This document shows positions 45,697 to 53,104 of a stretch of DNA of 64,000 bases, one piece after another. The DNA is from Alkalibacterium sp049389645 (GTDB lineage: Bacteria > Bacillota > Bacilli > Lactobacillales > Carnobacteriaceae_A): positions 992,001 to 1,056,000 of the forward strand of contig NZ_CP186540.1 in the NCBI RefSeq assembly GCF_049389645.1, written 5' to 3'. The position numbers and the translations under genes were made by a program. Within the stretch, counting starts at the first letter, position 1; the number at the start of each line of letters is the position of its first letter. The notes under the pieces were generated by a model. It was given only the letters and a program-made list of their open reading frames with translations, was not told the DNA's origin and made no database searches.

Positions 45697-46005
45697 GACG
45701 TTCGGTTATTACAGTTAGATAAAGGCATGCTAATTACCGAACTTGCTCTCATTCGGTAGTTTCCAGTGTTAAACATTTCGCTACTTGTCGAACCTGGGCG
45801 ACGTTCGGTCATTACAGTTAGATAAAGGTATGCTAATTACCGAACTTGCTCTCATTCGGTAATTTCCAGTGTTAAACATTTCGCTACTTGTCGAACCTGG
45901 GCGACGTTCGGTCATTACAATTATATAAAGGTATGCTAATTACCGAACTTGCTCTCATTCGGTAATTAGGGTCGTAAGAAGCCTCGCTACTTGTCGAACC
46001 AAACT
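45697..46005. repeat. 103-bp direct repeat, three copies
   Basis: Copies begin with GACGTTCGGT at 45697, 45800 and 45903, exactly 103 bp apart; the last half of the third copy has diverged. Each holds inverted elements (TTCGGT...ACCGAA and CCGAA-N10-TTCGG). No open frame. It fills the gap between the ATPase promoter and the end of the hemerythrin-like gene. Confidence 0.93.
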
Positions 46006-46078
46006 CAAAACCTTCTCTTCATGAGGGTAATACTCGCCTTAAAGCGAGTATTGTCTGCATTTAAAAAAATGCTACAAA

Positions 46079-46112
46079 AAAACCCAAAAAGAATACTTCA
46101 CTCTCTGGGTTT
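46079..46112 (-). terminator. Terminator of HMA-hemerythrin operon
   Basis: AAACCCA...TGGGTTTTTTT on the minus strand, 18 bp after the stop at 46130. Confidence 0.75.
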
Positions 46113-46129
46113 CAACTTGTTTATTCATT

Positions 46130-46432
46130 TTAATCTTTTTGAGCGTGGTACGCTTCGTCAGCTTCAGACAACATATTGTACACTGCCTCGTATGTTTCAC
46201 ACGCATCTGATGGTAATGCGTAGTTGTTTGTCACTGCGCGTAATTTTTTGAATTCTTTATCTAGATTCAATTTTTCCGAATCGTTTTCTTTCACTTGTGC
46301 ATTCATCGTCTGGAATAAATCGTAAACGTCAAAGACTTCGGGATGATTTTTTCCATGCGCACGCGTTAGGGGCAAGGTATAAAATTCGAGTTTTGGAAAA
46401 TAGTCGTTTAGAACCGTGTTAAATGTCAGCAA
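46130..46432 (-). CDS. Truncated RIC/ScdA-like hemerythrin-family protein
   Basis: 100 residues from TTG 46432 (GAAGGAACAACA upstream). RAHGKNHPEVFDVYDLF and TNNYALPSDACETYEAVYNML resemble the C-terminal hemerythrin half of RIC/ScdA iron-sulfur repair proteins, but the N-terminal DUF542 domain and the last His-bearing HLENNxLFP segment are absent. It may be a small stand-alone variant with an altered di-iron site. Co-transcribed with the HMA gene 24 bp upstream under an Fnr box. Confidence 0.65.
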   Translation of the reverse strand: MLTFNTVLNDYFPKLEFYTLPLTRAHGKNHPEVFDVYDLFQTMNAQVKENDSEKLNLDKEFKKLRAVTNNYALPSDACETYEAVYNMLSEADEAYHAQKD

Positions 46433-46456
46433 TGTTGTTCCTTCTTTCTAATATAG

Positions 46457-46690
46457 TTAAGCGGCTTTAACTGTCGCTTTGATGACCGGATAGCCGAGTT
46501 CTTCGATCGCTTTTTCGATTGCTTCTATTGTAACGATGTCGGAATCAAAAGTTAGTTTGACTTTACTGGAATTGAACATCACTTTGACGCTTTCCCGATC
46601 AATACCGTCCAATCCTTTTAAAGCATTCTCGATTTTCTGCATACAGCTCGGACATGCCAGCGTTTCTAGTTTGATGATTGCTTTTTTCAT
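46457..46690 (-). CDS. HMA-domain metallochaperone-like protein
   Basis: 77 residues, one ferredoxin-like HMA domain. Metal site LACPSCMQKIE has both cysteines (CxxC). ATG 46690 is preferred: GGGGAG is 7 nt upstream. Could hand Cu or another soft metal to the CPG ATPase, which lacks its own HMA domain; both genes share identical Fnr-promoter geometry. Confidence 0.9.
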   Translation of the reverse strand: MKKAIIKLETLACPSCMQKIENALKGLDGIDRESVKVMFNSSKVKLTFDSDIVTIEAIEKAIEELGYPVIKATVKAA

Positions 46691-46747
46691 TTTCATTCTC
46701 CCCTTTACTTAATTGTCGCTCAGCTTCTCTCGATCTCTTACATTCAT

Positions 46748-46789
46748 AGTATAAGGAATTAATTAATGCTTATACTTGATCACCGTCAA
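46748..46789 (-). promoter_or_regulatory. Class II Fnr-dependent promoter of HMA operon
   Basis: Near-perfect Fnr box TTGAC-GGTG-ATCAA on the minus strand (46789-46776), exactly 22 bp, then -10 TATACT (46753-46748). Same geometry as the ATPase promoter. Confidence 0.85.
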
Positions 46790-46858
46790 GTTTTCGTTTT
46801 TTATTTTAAAACAGAAAAAAAGCACAGACACGAATGTCTGTGCTTTCCATATGAATGA

Positions 46859-47092
46859 TTATAGGTTTAATTTTGCTTTGATCTCTTTAGGCGTTAGCAC
46901 TCTACCATATGAGATAACTTTCTCATCAACAACAAGACCTGGGGTGCTCATGATACCGTACTTCATAATATCCACAGGATCGACTACTTTCGAAATAGTC
47001 ACCTCTTGATTTGTACCCTCAATAGCTTTTTCCACATTTTTTTCTAAACGTATACAATTTGAACATCCCGGTCCCAATACTTTGATTTCCAT
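46859..47092 (-). CDS. Small thioredoxin-fold redox protein
   Basis: 77 residues from ATG 47092 (AAAGGAGAGAATG upstream). Begins MEIKVLGPGCSNCIRLEKNV: an MTH895-type thioredoxin-like protein with CxxC at about 10-13 and MSTPGLVVDEKV carrying the cis-Pro. Last gene of the arsR-permease operon; likely reductant or metal carrier for the permease system. Confidence 0.88.
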   Translation of the reverse strand: MEIKVLGPGCSNCIRLEKNVEKAIEGTNQEVTISKVVDPVDIMKYGIMSTPGLVVDEKVISYGRVLTPKEIKAKLNL

Positions 47093-47123
47093 TTTATCAT
47101 TCTCTCCTTTAATTTTTAAAATT

Positions 47124-48128
47124 TTAAATAAATAGATAACTAAACTCGTTGAAGCCAAAACCTATAATAAAAATGCCAATAATGACGATACTGACAAATA
47201 ACGTCATCAATTTAGGTTTGATCACTTTTTTCAGCATGATAAGTGAAGGCAAGGATAATACCGTCACGCTCATCATGAAGGCCAATACCGTTCCGAGCCC
47301 TACACCTTTAGCTAAGAGTGCTTCCGCGATAGGCAGCGTTCCAAAGATATCTGCATACATTGGCGCTCCGATCAAGGTAGCTAGTGGCACTGAGTACCAT
47401 TTATCCTGTCCTAAAAGCATAGTAATTACTTCTTGAGGGATCCAGTTATGAATAAACGCCCCAATCCCGACACCAATTAAAATGTATAACCATATTTTTT
47501 GAATAATTTCCTTAACTTGAGCGACACTGAAATCTATACGCTCTTTTCGAGTAAGTTTTATTTCTTCTGCCTCAACATTTGGCACGCCATAAACAAAGCT
47601 TTCAACTTCACCAGTCATGTTGGCCTTCTCGATGATGCCTCCACCCAGTACCGCTAAGACAAGTCCCACGACAACGTACGCAATAGCGATTTGCCAGTTG
47701 AATATGCTAGCCAGTAAGATAACGGAAGCCAAATCAACTAATGGTGACGAGATCAAGAATGAAAAGGTCGTACCTAAAGGTAAACCTGCTCCAGTAAAGC
47801 CAATGAATATTGGAATAGATGAACACGAACAAAACGGTGTCACTGTTCCTAATAAGGCAGAAAAGATACTCGCGGTGATCCCTTTATATTGACCGAGCAG
47901 GCGTCGCGTTCGCTCTGGGGGAAAATAGCTCTGGATAACAGAAATCCCAAAAATCAGTACAGACAGTAGGGCAAAAATCTTGATCGTATCGTACAGGAAA
48001 AATTGTAAACTTGCCCCTACGCGACTTGTTGGCTCAAGTTGGAAGACATTTTCGACCACCCAAGCCATTGACTCATTGAGCCAAGTCATTTTTAACAATA
48101 CATCATTTAACCATTGAAAAATATTCAC
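47124..48128 (-). CDS. Permease of the ArsP/YraQ (DUF318) family
   Basis: 334 residues from GTG 48128 (AGGAG 8 nt upstream). Eight or so helices, conserved TPFCSCSSIPIFIGF near 100 with a Cys-Ser-Cys-Ser metal/thiol site and PMYADIFGTLPIAEALL. Relatives export trivalent organoarsenicals or act with small thioredoxins; the real cargo is unknown. Lies between arsR and the thioredoxin gene. Confidence 0.87.
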   Translation of the reverse strand: MNIFQWLNDVLLKMTWLNESMAWVVENVFQLEPTSRVGASLQFFLYDTIKIFALLSVLIFGISVIQSYFPPERTRRLLGQYKGITASIFSALLGTVTPFCSCSSIPIFIGFTGAGLPLGTTFSFLISSPLVDLASVILLASIFNWQIAIAYVVVGLVLAVLGGGIIEKANMTGEVESFVYGVPNVEAEEIKLTRKERIDFSVAQVKEIIQKIWLYILIGVGIGAFIHNWIPQEVITMLLGQDKWYSVPLATLIGAPMYADIFGTLPIAEALLAKGVGLGTVLAFMMSVTVLSLPSLIMLKKVIKPKLMTLFVSIVIIGIFIIGFGFNEFSYLFI

Positions 48129-48144
48129 TGCATCATCTCCTAGT

Positions 48145-48438
48145 TTAAGACACGCTATGTTTGGACGTACCAATTGATTGGATAAAAGAAATCAATGCAT
48201 CGACATTTTCTTTGTCCAATGCGTACAATACTCTGTTTCCTTCACGTTGGGTTACCACAAGATTTTTATCTCGCAAAATTTTCATGTGGTAAGACAATGT
48301 TGGTTGGGTAATATTAAATTCTTCGATAAGATCGCAGGCACACAGTTGATTTTTAGATAATAATTGCAAAATCTTCAAGCGTGTTTCATCCGATAAAACT
48401 TTAAACAATTCTGCATAATAGGTTACTTCTTCAGTCAT
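48145..48438 (-). CDS. ArsR-family repressor
   Basis: 97 residues from ATG 48438 (GGAGGATAT upstream). Winged helix with KNQLCACDLIEEFNITQPTLSYHMKILRDK: the ELCVCDL-type metal motif reads QLCACDL, giving two cysteines for As(III)/Sb(III) or a soft metal. First gene of the permease operon; it likely represses it. Confidence 0.92.
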   Translation of the reverse strand: MTEEVTYYAELFKVLSDETRLKILQLLSKNQLCACDLIEEFNITQPTLSYHMKILRDKNLVVTQREGNRVLYALDKENVDALISFIQSIGTSKHSVS

Positions 48439-48475
48439 ATATCCTCCTTCATTGATCATACCAACATTGATTGCC

Positions 48476-48487
48476 ATCTATATAGAT
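48476..48487. promoter_or_regulatory. ArsR-type operator palindrome
   Basis: ATCTATATAGAT, a perfect palindrome 37 bp upstream of the arsR start; related TATGTAGATAG and ATATAGATAT follow within 45 bp. Confidence 0.6.
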
Positions 48488-48567
48488 TGTCGTCTATGTA
48501 GATAGTACTCCCAATATAGATATCTGTCAATACTCTTTATATTTTTTTCACATACAATGCAAAATAA

Positions 48568-48595
48568 AAACCCGGGCCATAGTTACTCCGGGTTT
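48568..48595 (-). terminator. Terminator of fnr-like gene
   Basis: AAACCCGG/CCGGGTTTTTATTTT on the minus strand, 20 bp after the stop. Confidence 0.8.
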
Positions 48596-48614
48596 GTTTC
48601 GATAGTTTATAGCT

Positions 48615-49319
48615 TTATAAAAATAATAATCCCTCTTCATCGAGTATCCTGATTCTCGAGGAACTGATGCGTCTGATTAATTGCATTTCTTCTAACTCCT
48701 TTAATTTCCGGCTCACTGTTTCAGGTGTTGTTCCTATATAAGAAGCTAAATTTTTCTTGGATAAAGGAAGTGTTACCACGTCCGACTGATTATCTGGTTC
48801 CAGTAAATCCACGAGGTAAGAGGCTAAACGTTGTTCCGTCGATTCGGTTGTGAAACGAGTCGCCTGCCGTTCGCTCTGATCTACGCGAGTCGATAGTTTC
48901 TGTAGAATTTTAATGGAAATAGATGGATAGTTTACCAGTAATTCCTGCAGAGCTGAACGCGTGATTTGGCATACTGAAGTAGGCTCCATAGCTTCCGCGA
49001 AATTTTCATGTACCGTTTCATTAAATAGAGCCAATTCTCCAGTGAACTCTCCCGGCTTTAATACGCGCACAAGTTGCTCTTTGCCTGATTCGGATAACCT
49101 ATAAATGCGCAGACTTCCTTTATTTACGATTGTCAAGACATCAGAAGTCTCCCCTGCTCGATAGACCAGGTCACCTTTTTTAAAGGACTGGGACTGAACA
49201 GTTTTCATAATTTCATCCATCTGATCTGCATTCAAGTGATTAAATATCGGAACATGTGAAACACAACTTTTGTGTATTAGATTGCTTGTATGTTGATTCT
49301 CATTTTTTTGCTTAGTCAT
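48615..49319 (-). CDS. flp: Crp/Fnr regulator of the two-cysteine FLP type
   Basis: 234 residues. cAMP-type beta-roll (about 25-120), dimer helix (about 130-155) and HTH with recognition helix TTPETVSRKLKELE (E..SR reads TTGAT half-sites). Only two cysteines, Cys19 and Cys117, so it cannot hold a 4Fe-4S cluster; this matches Lactobacillus FLP, where Cys20 and Cys112 form a redox disulfide switch. Fnr boxes in front of three nearby operons are its likely targets. Confidence 0.9.
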   Translation of the reverse strand: MTKQKNENQHTSNLIHKSCVSHVPIFNHLNADQMDEIMKTVQSQSFKKGDLVYRAGETSDVLTIVNKGSLRIYRLSESGKEQLVRVLKPGEFTGELALFNETVHENFAEAMEPTSVCQITRSALQELLVNYPSISIKILQKLSTRVDQSERQATRFTTESTEQRLASYLVDLLEPDNQSDVVTLPLSKKNLASYIGTTPETVSRKLKELEEMQLIRRISSSRIRILDEEGLLFL

Positions 49320-49450
49320 TTTTACATCTCCTACTTAAAAATCGCTTCGCCTATTATACTATATATGATACCCTAAATAATATCCCAATAGTAACGCTAG
49401 TAATTGACACGATAACCGGTATCCCCAAAATAACTGATGGAGGCAAAAAC

Positions 49451-50200
49451 GTGGATAGTTCAATAATTATATTAGTCATTGGGGCAGTCTTTTTAGGTTC
49501 GTTGATGCGCTCTACTTTCGGTTTCGGTGACTCCGTCGTTAGTATGCCCTTACTCGCGCTGCTCCCCATTCCCTTTTCAACCACTGTCTCGCTGGTAGCA
49601 CTCGTAGGCTGCACGGTCGCAATCATTTCTATCTTTTCAGGATGGAAAAATCTGGACCGAACGATTCTTTTGAAATTGTCTGTTTCGACGATATTCGGTA
49701 TTCCTTTCGGTTTATTATTAGTTAATTATGCCGAAAAAAAATGGATCAGTTTGATCCTTGGTATTCTTCTTGTATCGTATTCAGTGTATTCGGTTCTTGG
49801 TTCAAAAAGACGACAACTAACTATTCAAACAGAATTTACGAATACGAATTATGGTCTACCCTTTGGTTTTTCTGCGGGTATGTTAGGCAGCGCTTATAAT
49901 ATGAACGGTATACCCATCGTTCTCTACGGTACAATGAGTAACTGGTCACCCAGCAAGTTCAAAGATACCCTTCAAGCCCATTTTTTATTGTCTAGTCTAT
50001 TGATCGTGATCAGTCATTTTTTAAGCGGTTTTTGGACCAGAGAATTAGGTGTTTACTTTGTACTTTCTTTACCTGCAGTGTTGCTGGCTATTTTTACAGG
50101 GAATTATCTCTATACCCGAATAAAAACAGAAAAATTCAAAAAGATCGTTCTCTTATCGATCTTTTTACTAGGCGTCTTTACTCTTATTGACTTTTTCTGA
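49451..50200 (+). CDS. TSUP-family (TauE/SafE) transporter
   Basis: 249 residues from GTG 49451 behind TGGAGGCAAAAAC. Seven to eight helices; conserved FGFGDSVVSMPLLALL near the N-terminus and GMLGSAYNMNGIPIVLYG in the second half are the paired repeats of this family. Moves sulfite, sulfoacetate or related anions. Divergent from the fnr-like gene with a 130-bp shared region. Confidence 0.88.
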   Translation: MDSSIIILVIGAVFLGSLMRSTFGFGDSVVSMPLLALLPIPFSTTVSLVALVGCTVAIISIFSGWKNLDRTILLKLSVSTIFGIPFGLLLVNYAEKKWISLILGILLVSYSVYSVLGSKRRQLTIQTEFTNTNYGLPFGFSAGMLGSAYNMNGIPIVLYGTMSNWSPSKFKDTLQAHFLLSSLLIVISHFLSGFWTRELGVYFVLSLPAVLLAIFTGNYLYTRIKTEKFKKIVLLSIFLLGVFTLIDFF

Positions 50201-50232
50201 TTCATGGCTATTTTAAGCATTGAGAATAGTCA

Positions 50233-50272
50233 AAAAAACCTTCAGGGTCAATTAATTGACCCTGAAGGTTTT
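50233..50272. terminator. Perfect palindromic bidirectional terminator
   Basis: AACCTTCAGGGTCAATT joined directly to AATTGACCCTGAAGGTT, with A and T runs outside. Confidence 0.85.
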
Positions 50273-50299
50273 ATAAATATCTGAATTTTAGATTGTGAT

Positions 50300-50722
50300 T
50301 TAACTTTCGTTTGGATCATTTTCTGCATCTTGATGTGTTGGATGTAAAGTTCCAGGAAGATGATCTGGTCCAGCATAAATGGTATATAATTTAAGCGGTT
50401 TGTCGCCTGTGTTTTCAATGTTGTGCCACATGTCGGCCGGAACAAAAACAGCATCGTCATCTGAAACTTTTTCTTCAAAGTTCAAGTTATCTTCTGACGG
50501 TCCCATTTTACATACGCCTTTTCCTTCTTCGATACGAATGAACTGATCGATTCCGTGATGAACTTCCAGACCAATATCATCACCGGGCTCAATAGACATT
50601 AACGTCACCTGAAGTTTTTCACCTGTCCAAATCGTTGTACGGTAATTTTCATTATCTTCCGTTGCATCCTCGATGTCAATAATATAAGGTTTTTTACCAT
50701 GATCTTTGTAATCTATTCCCAT
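50300..50722 (-). CDS. Cupin-domain protein under PerR-type control
   Basis: 140 residues with one cupin barrel: GLEVHHGIDQFIRIEEGKG supplies His-His-Gln/Glu of motif 1 and FVPADMWHNIENTG the His of motif 2. Resembles mannose-6-phosphate-isomerase-like small cupins, with metal-bound but unknown activity. AGGAGGAAGATAAGT precedes ATG. A perfect PerR box and an upstream Fnr box imply induction by peroxide and redox change. Confidence 0.88.
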   Translation of the reverse strand: MGIDYKDHGKKPYIIDIEDATEDNENYRTTIWTGEKLQVTLMSIEPGDDIGLEVHHGIDQFIRIEEGKGVCKMGPSEDNLNFEEKVSDDDAVFVPADMWHNIENTGDKPLKLYTIYAGPDHLPGTLHPTHQDAENDPNES

Positions 50723-50744
50723 TACTTATCTTCCTCCTTATTAT

Positions 50745-50759
50745 TTATAATCATTATAA
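50745..50759. promoter_or_regulatory. Perfect PerR box
   Basis: TTATAATCATTATAA equals the PerR consensus TTATAATNATTATAA at every defined base. It lies 23 bp before the cupin start codon. Confidence 0.88.
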
Positions 50760-50920
50760 TCTAATAGTAACACATCGCTTTTTTATTTCAACCCAAATGC
50801 ATTAAAAATGTATAAAGGTTATTAAACAAGTCCGTAGCACCCTTTTTACATGACAGATCAACATTGTAATGATTGTAAACAACCTCATTAAATAATGTAT
50901 TCTGTTAACTATGATCATAC

Positions 50921-50961
50921 AATATACCTAATTTAAAGGAAGAAAAATTGATATAAATCAA
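50921..50961 (-). promoter_or_regulatory. Fnr box and -10 upstream of cupin gene
   Basis: TTGAT-ATAA-ATCAA perfect box (50961-50948), 21 bp, TATATT (50926-50921). It would start a transcript near 50914 with a leader of about 190 nt crossing the PerR box. A second PerR-like site with two mismatches is at 50987-51001. Confidence 0.65.
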
Positions 50962-51007
50962 CTGCTTGAAATTTAGTGACTATCGCTTATGATCATTATG
51001 ATATGAT

Positions 51008-51670
51008 TTAGATTATGGAATCAGATTGCTTTAGTTTAAAGGTAGTATAACGTTGATCATCACAGTAAATGACTTCCAGACCGATTTTATCTGCAAGGAT
51101 CTGCATAGCTTCAGGAGTGAAAAAGGAAATATGCGTAAAATCACGAATATAATGCCAGCCCCATAACTTGTTATCGTCTTTCGGATGAAAGAGAGTCATC
51201 ACAACCAGAATCGCATCTGCTTTCATTAACGTTTTCAATTCCTTGAATGTTTCGATCGGATCAGGTATATGTTCCATAACTTCTGTGGTCGTGATCACAT
51301 CATAGAGCTGATTTTCGTAGGTTTTTTCAGGTGCATAAAACAAATCGTAAATAGTAACATGATAATCGTAATCACGTTCCAGGATTTGAGCTAAAACAGG
51401 ACTGGGACCACTCCCAAAATCAAAGGCTTTTTTTCCGTCACTGACAAACGGAAGGACTGCAGCTTGTAAATACTTTTCAAAGAAGGCTACATAACGGGTA
51501 TCTTCAATCGAGTTTTCGTGATGTTCATACTGTTCAAATTCTTTTTCTGAAGATAAATAAAATGCCGGATTCTTAAATATGAACTGACAATTCAAGCACT
51601 CATGAAATAACTGACCGTTACCTGGATGAACGAGTTCTCTTGTTTCGTGCTGACATATTTTGCATTGCAT
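51008..51670 (-). CDS. Class I SAM methyltransferase with zinc ribbon
   Basis: 220 residues from ATG 51670 (GGAGAGGAATG upstream). N-terminal CKICQHET...FHECLNCQFIF holds two CxxC pairs for zinc; then the Rossmann core with FDFGSGPSPVLAQIL (motif I) and TTTEVMEHIPDPIETF (motif IV). Ubiquinone/tRNA-wobble-type methyltransferases with such ribbons exist, but the acceptor here is unknown. Confidence 0.87.
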   Translation of the reverse strand: MQCKICQHETRELVHPGNGQLFHECLNCQFIFKNPAFYLSSEKEFEQYEHHENSIEDTRYVAFFEKYLQAAVLPFVSDGKKAFDFGSGPSPVLAQILERDYDYHVTIYDLFYAPEKTYENQLYDVITTTEVMEHIPDPIETFKELKTLMKADAILVVMTLFHPKDDNKLWGWHYIRDFTHISFFTPEAMQILADKIGLEVIYCDDQRYTTFKLKQSDSII

Positions 51671-51818
51671 GATAACATTCCTCTCCACTCTTTTCACCTA
51701 TTAATACTATCATATTTCCGTGAGAGTTTCTTAAATTGCTTATTATCCGAGTGTCAACTCTTTTTAAATATGGTATGATATTAGTGATGGAAATTTTGAC
51801 GATTCGGAAGGAGACACA

Positions 51819-52460
51819 ATGTCTGTGATTGTATTAGCAGGAATGATTGGGGCCGGTAAGAGTACCTATACCACTTTGATCTCAAAAGAATTAAGAAGCA
51901 AGGCTTTTTATGAGCATGTCGATGATAATTCAATATTAGAAAAATTTTACGATGACCCAAAACGATGGGCATTTTCTTTACAAATTTTCTTTTTAAACAC
52001 ACGCTTTAGAAGTATAAAAGAGGCATTAGTGCATAGACATAACGTTTTAGACCGCTCGATCTATGAAGACGCCTTATTTACACGTATCAATTATGAGCAG
52101 GGAAATATGAGTGAAGCTGAAATGATTTTATACACTGATCTTTTAGATAATATGATGGAAGAAATAGCGGGAATGCCTAAAAAAGGTCCCGATCTACTGA
52201 TTTACCTGAGAGGTTCTTTTGAGACTCACTTAAAACGGATCGAAAAACGGGGCAGACCCTTCGAACAGATCGAAGACAATTCAGAGCTTTTAAATTATTA
52301 CAAAAGTCTTCACGGGCGTTATGATGACTGGTTTGCTTCCTACGATAAGAGCCCGACACTGATCATTAATATCGACGAAATCAACTTGGAACGTCAAGGA
52401 GATCAAGCACTCGTCATGCACAAAGTGAAACAGGCACTCAAAAAACAGCAGGACTTATAA
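51819..52460 (+). CDS. Deoxynucleoside kinase (dAdo/dGuo type)
   Basis: 213 residues. P-loop GMIGAGKST at 8-16, DRS motif in VLDRSIYEDALF near 80 (base/substrate site), and lid RIEKRGRPFEQ near 140. Belongs to the dNK family that salvages deoxyadenosine or deoxyguanosine in lactic acid bacteria. GGAAGGAGACAC precedes the ATG. Confidence 0.92.
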   Translation: MSVIVLAGMIGAGKSTYTTLISKELRSKAFYEHVDDNSILEKFYDDPKRWAFSLQIFFLNTRFRSIKEALVHRHNVLDRSIYEDALFTRINYEQGNMSEAEMILYTDLLDNMMEEIAGMPKKGPDLLIYLRGSFETHLKRIEKRGRPFEQIEDNSELLNYYKSLHGRYDDWFASYDKSPTLIINIDEINLERQGDQALVMHKVKQALKKQQDL

Positions 52461-52468
52461 ACAACGAT

Positions 52469-52501
52469 AAAAAGCTTCTCGGCTGACCGGGAAGCTTTTT
52501 T
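52469..52501 (+). terminator. Terminator after deoxynucleoside kinase
   Basis: AAAAAGCTTCTCGG and CCGGGAAGCTTTTTT pair around a short loop. Confidence 0.8.
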
Positions 52502-52531
52502 ACTAATTATTTTTTTGGAGGTCTTTAAAAG

Positions 52532-53044
52532 ATGCTGCAAATACTCAATTATTCTCAAATAACGCACAATGACTGGTCCTTTTACATTGTCAGTTCAGAT
52601 CAAGGTCTTTGTTTTGTCGGGTCTAGTCCTGCTTCTAAAAAAGAAATGACAGACTGGATCACCGCTCATTTTCCAGAAGCAGAATTATCTGAAGATGACC
52701 GTGCACTAGAACCTTACCGTGCCGAATTTATCGCTTATTTAAACAAAGAAAAACAATCACTCGTTTTCAACACACATTCAACGGGCACCCTTTTCCAAAA
52801 AAAAGTATGGAACAGCTTGAATGCCATCCCATACGGTGAAACATTGACCTATAGTGAATTGGCCTCTTTGATCGGTTATTCGCCTAAAGCTGCGCGTGCG
52901 ATAGGTACTGCCTTAGCCGCTAATCCTCTGCTCATTGTGAACCCTTGTCATCGTGTGGTGCCTAAGTCTTCTAAACCAAGAGCTTTTAGAGGCGGACTTG
53001 CGATGAAAGAGAAATTACTCTCTCTGGAACAAGACACCAAATAG
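52532..53044 (+). CDS. ogt: Methylated-DNA-protein cysteine methyltransferase
   Basis: 170 residues. Acceptor Cys in NPCHRVVPKS near 142, with YSELASLIGYSPKAARAIGTALAANP as the DNA-binding helix-turn-helix (Arg finger in the AARAIG segment). Repairs O6-methylguanine by self-methylation. TTGGAGGTC upstream of ATG. Confidence 0.94.
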   Translation: MLQILNYSQITHNDWSFYIVSSDQGLCFVGSSPASKKEMTDWITAHFPEAELSEDDRALEPYRAEFIAYLNKEKQSLVFNTHSTGTLFQKKVWNSLNAIPYGETLTYSELASLIGYSPKAARAIGTALAANPLLIVNPCHRVVPKSSKPRAFRGGLAMKEKLLSLEQDTK

Positions 53045-53104
53045 TTCGGAAAATCAGAATTCGAACCCCTTATTTAAATGAGGCTCATACCCTATTCACT
53101 TCGT

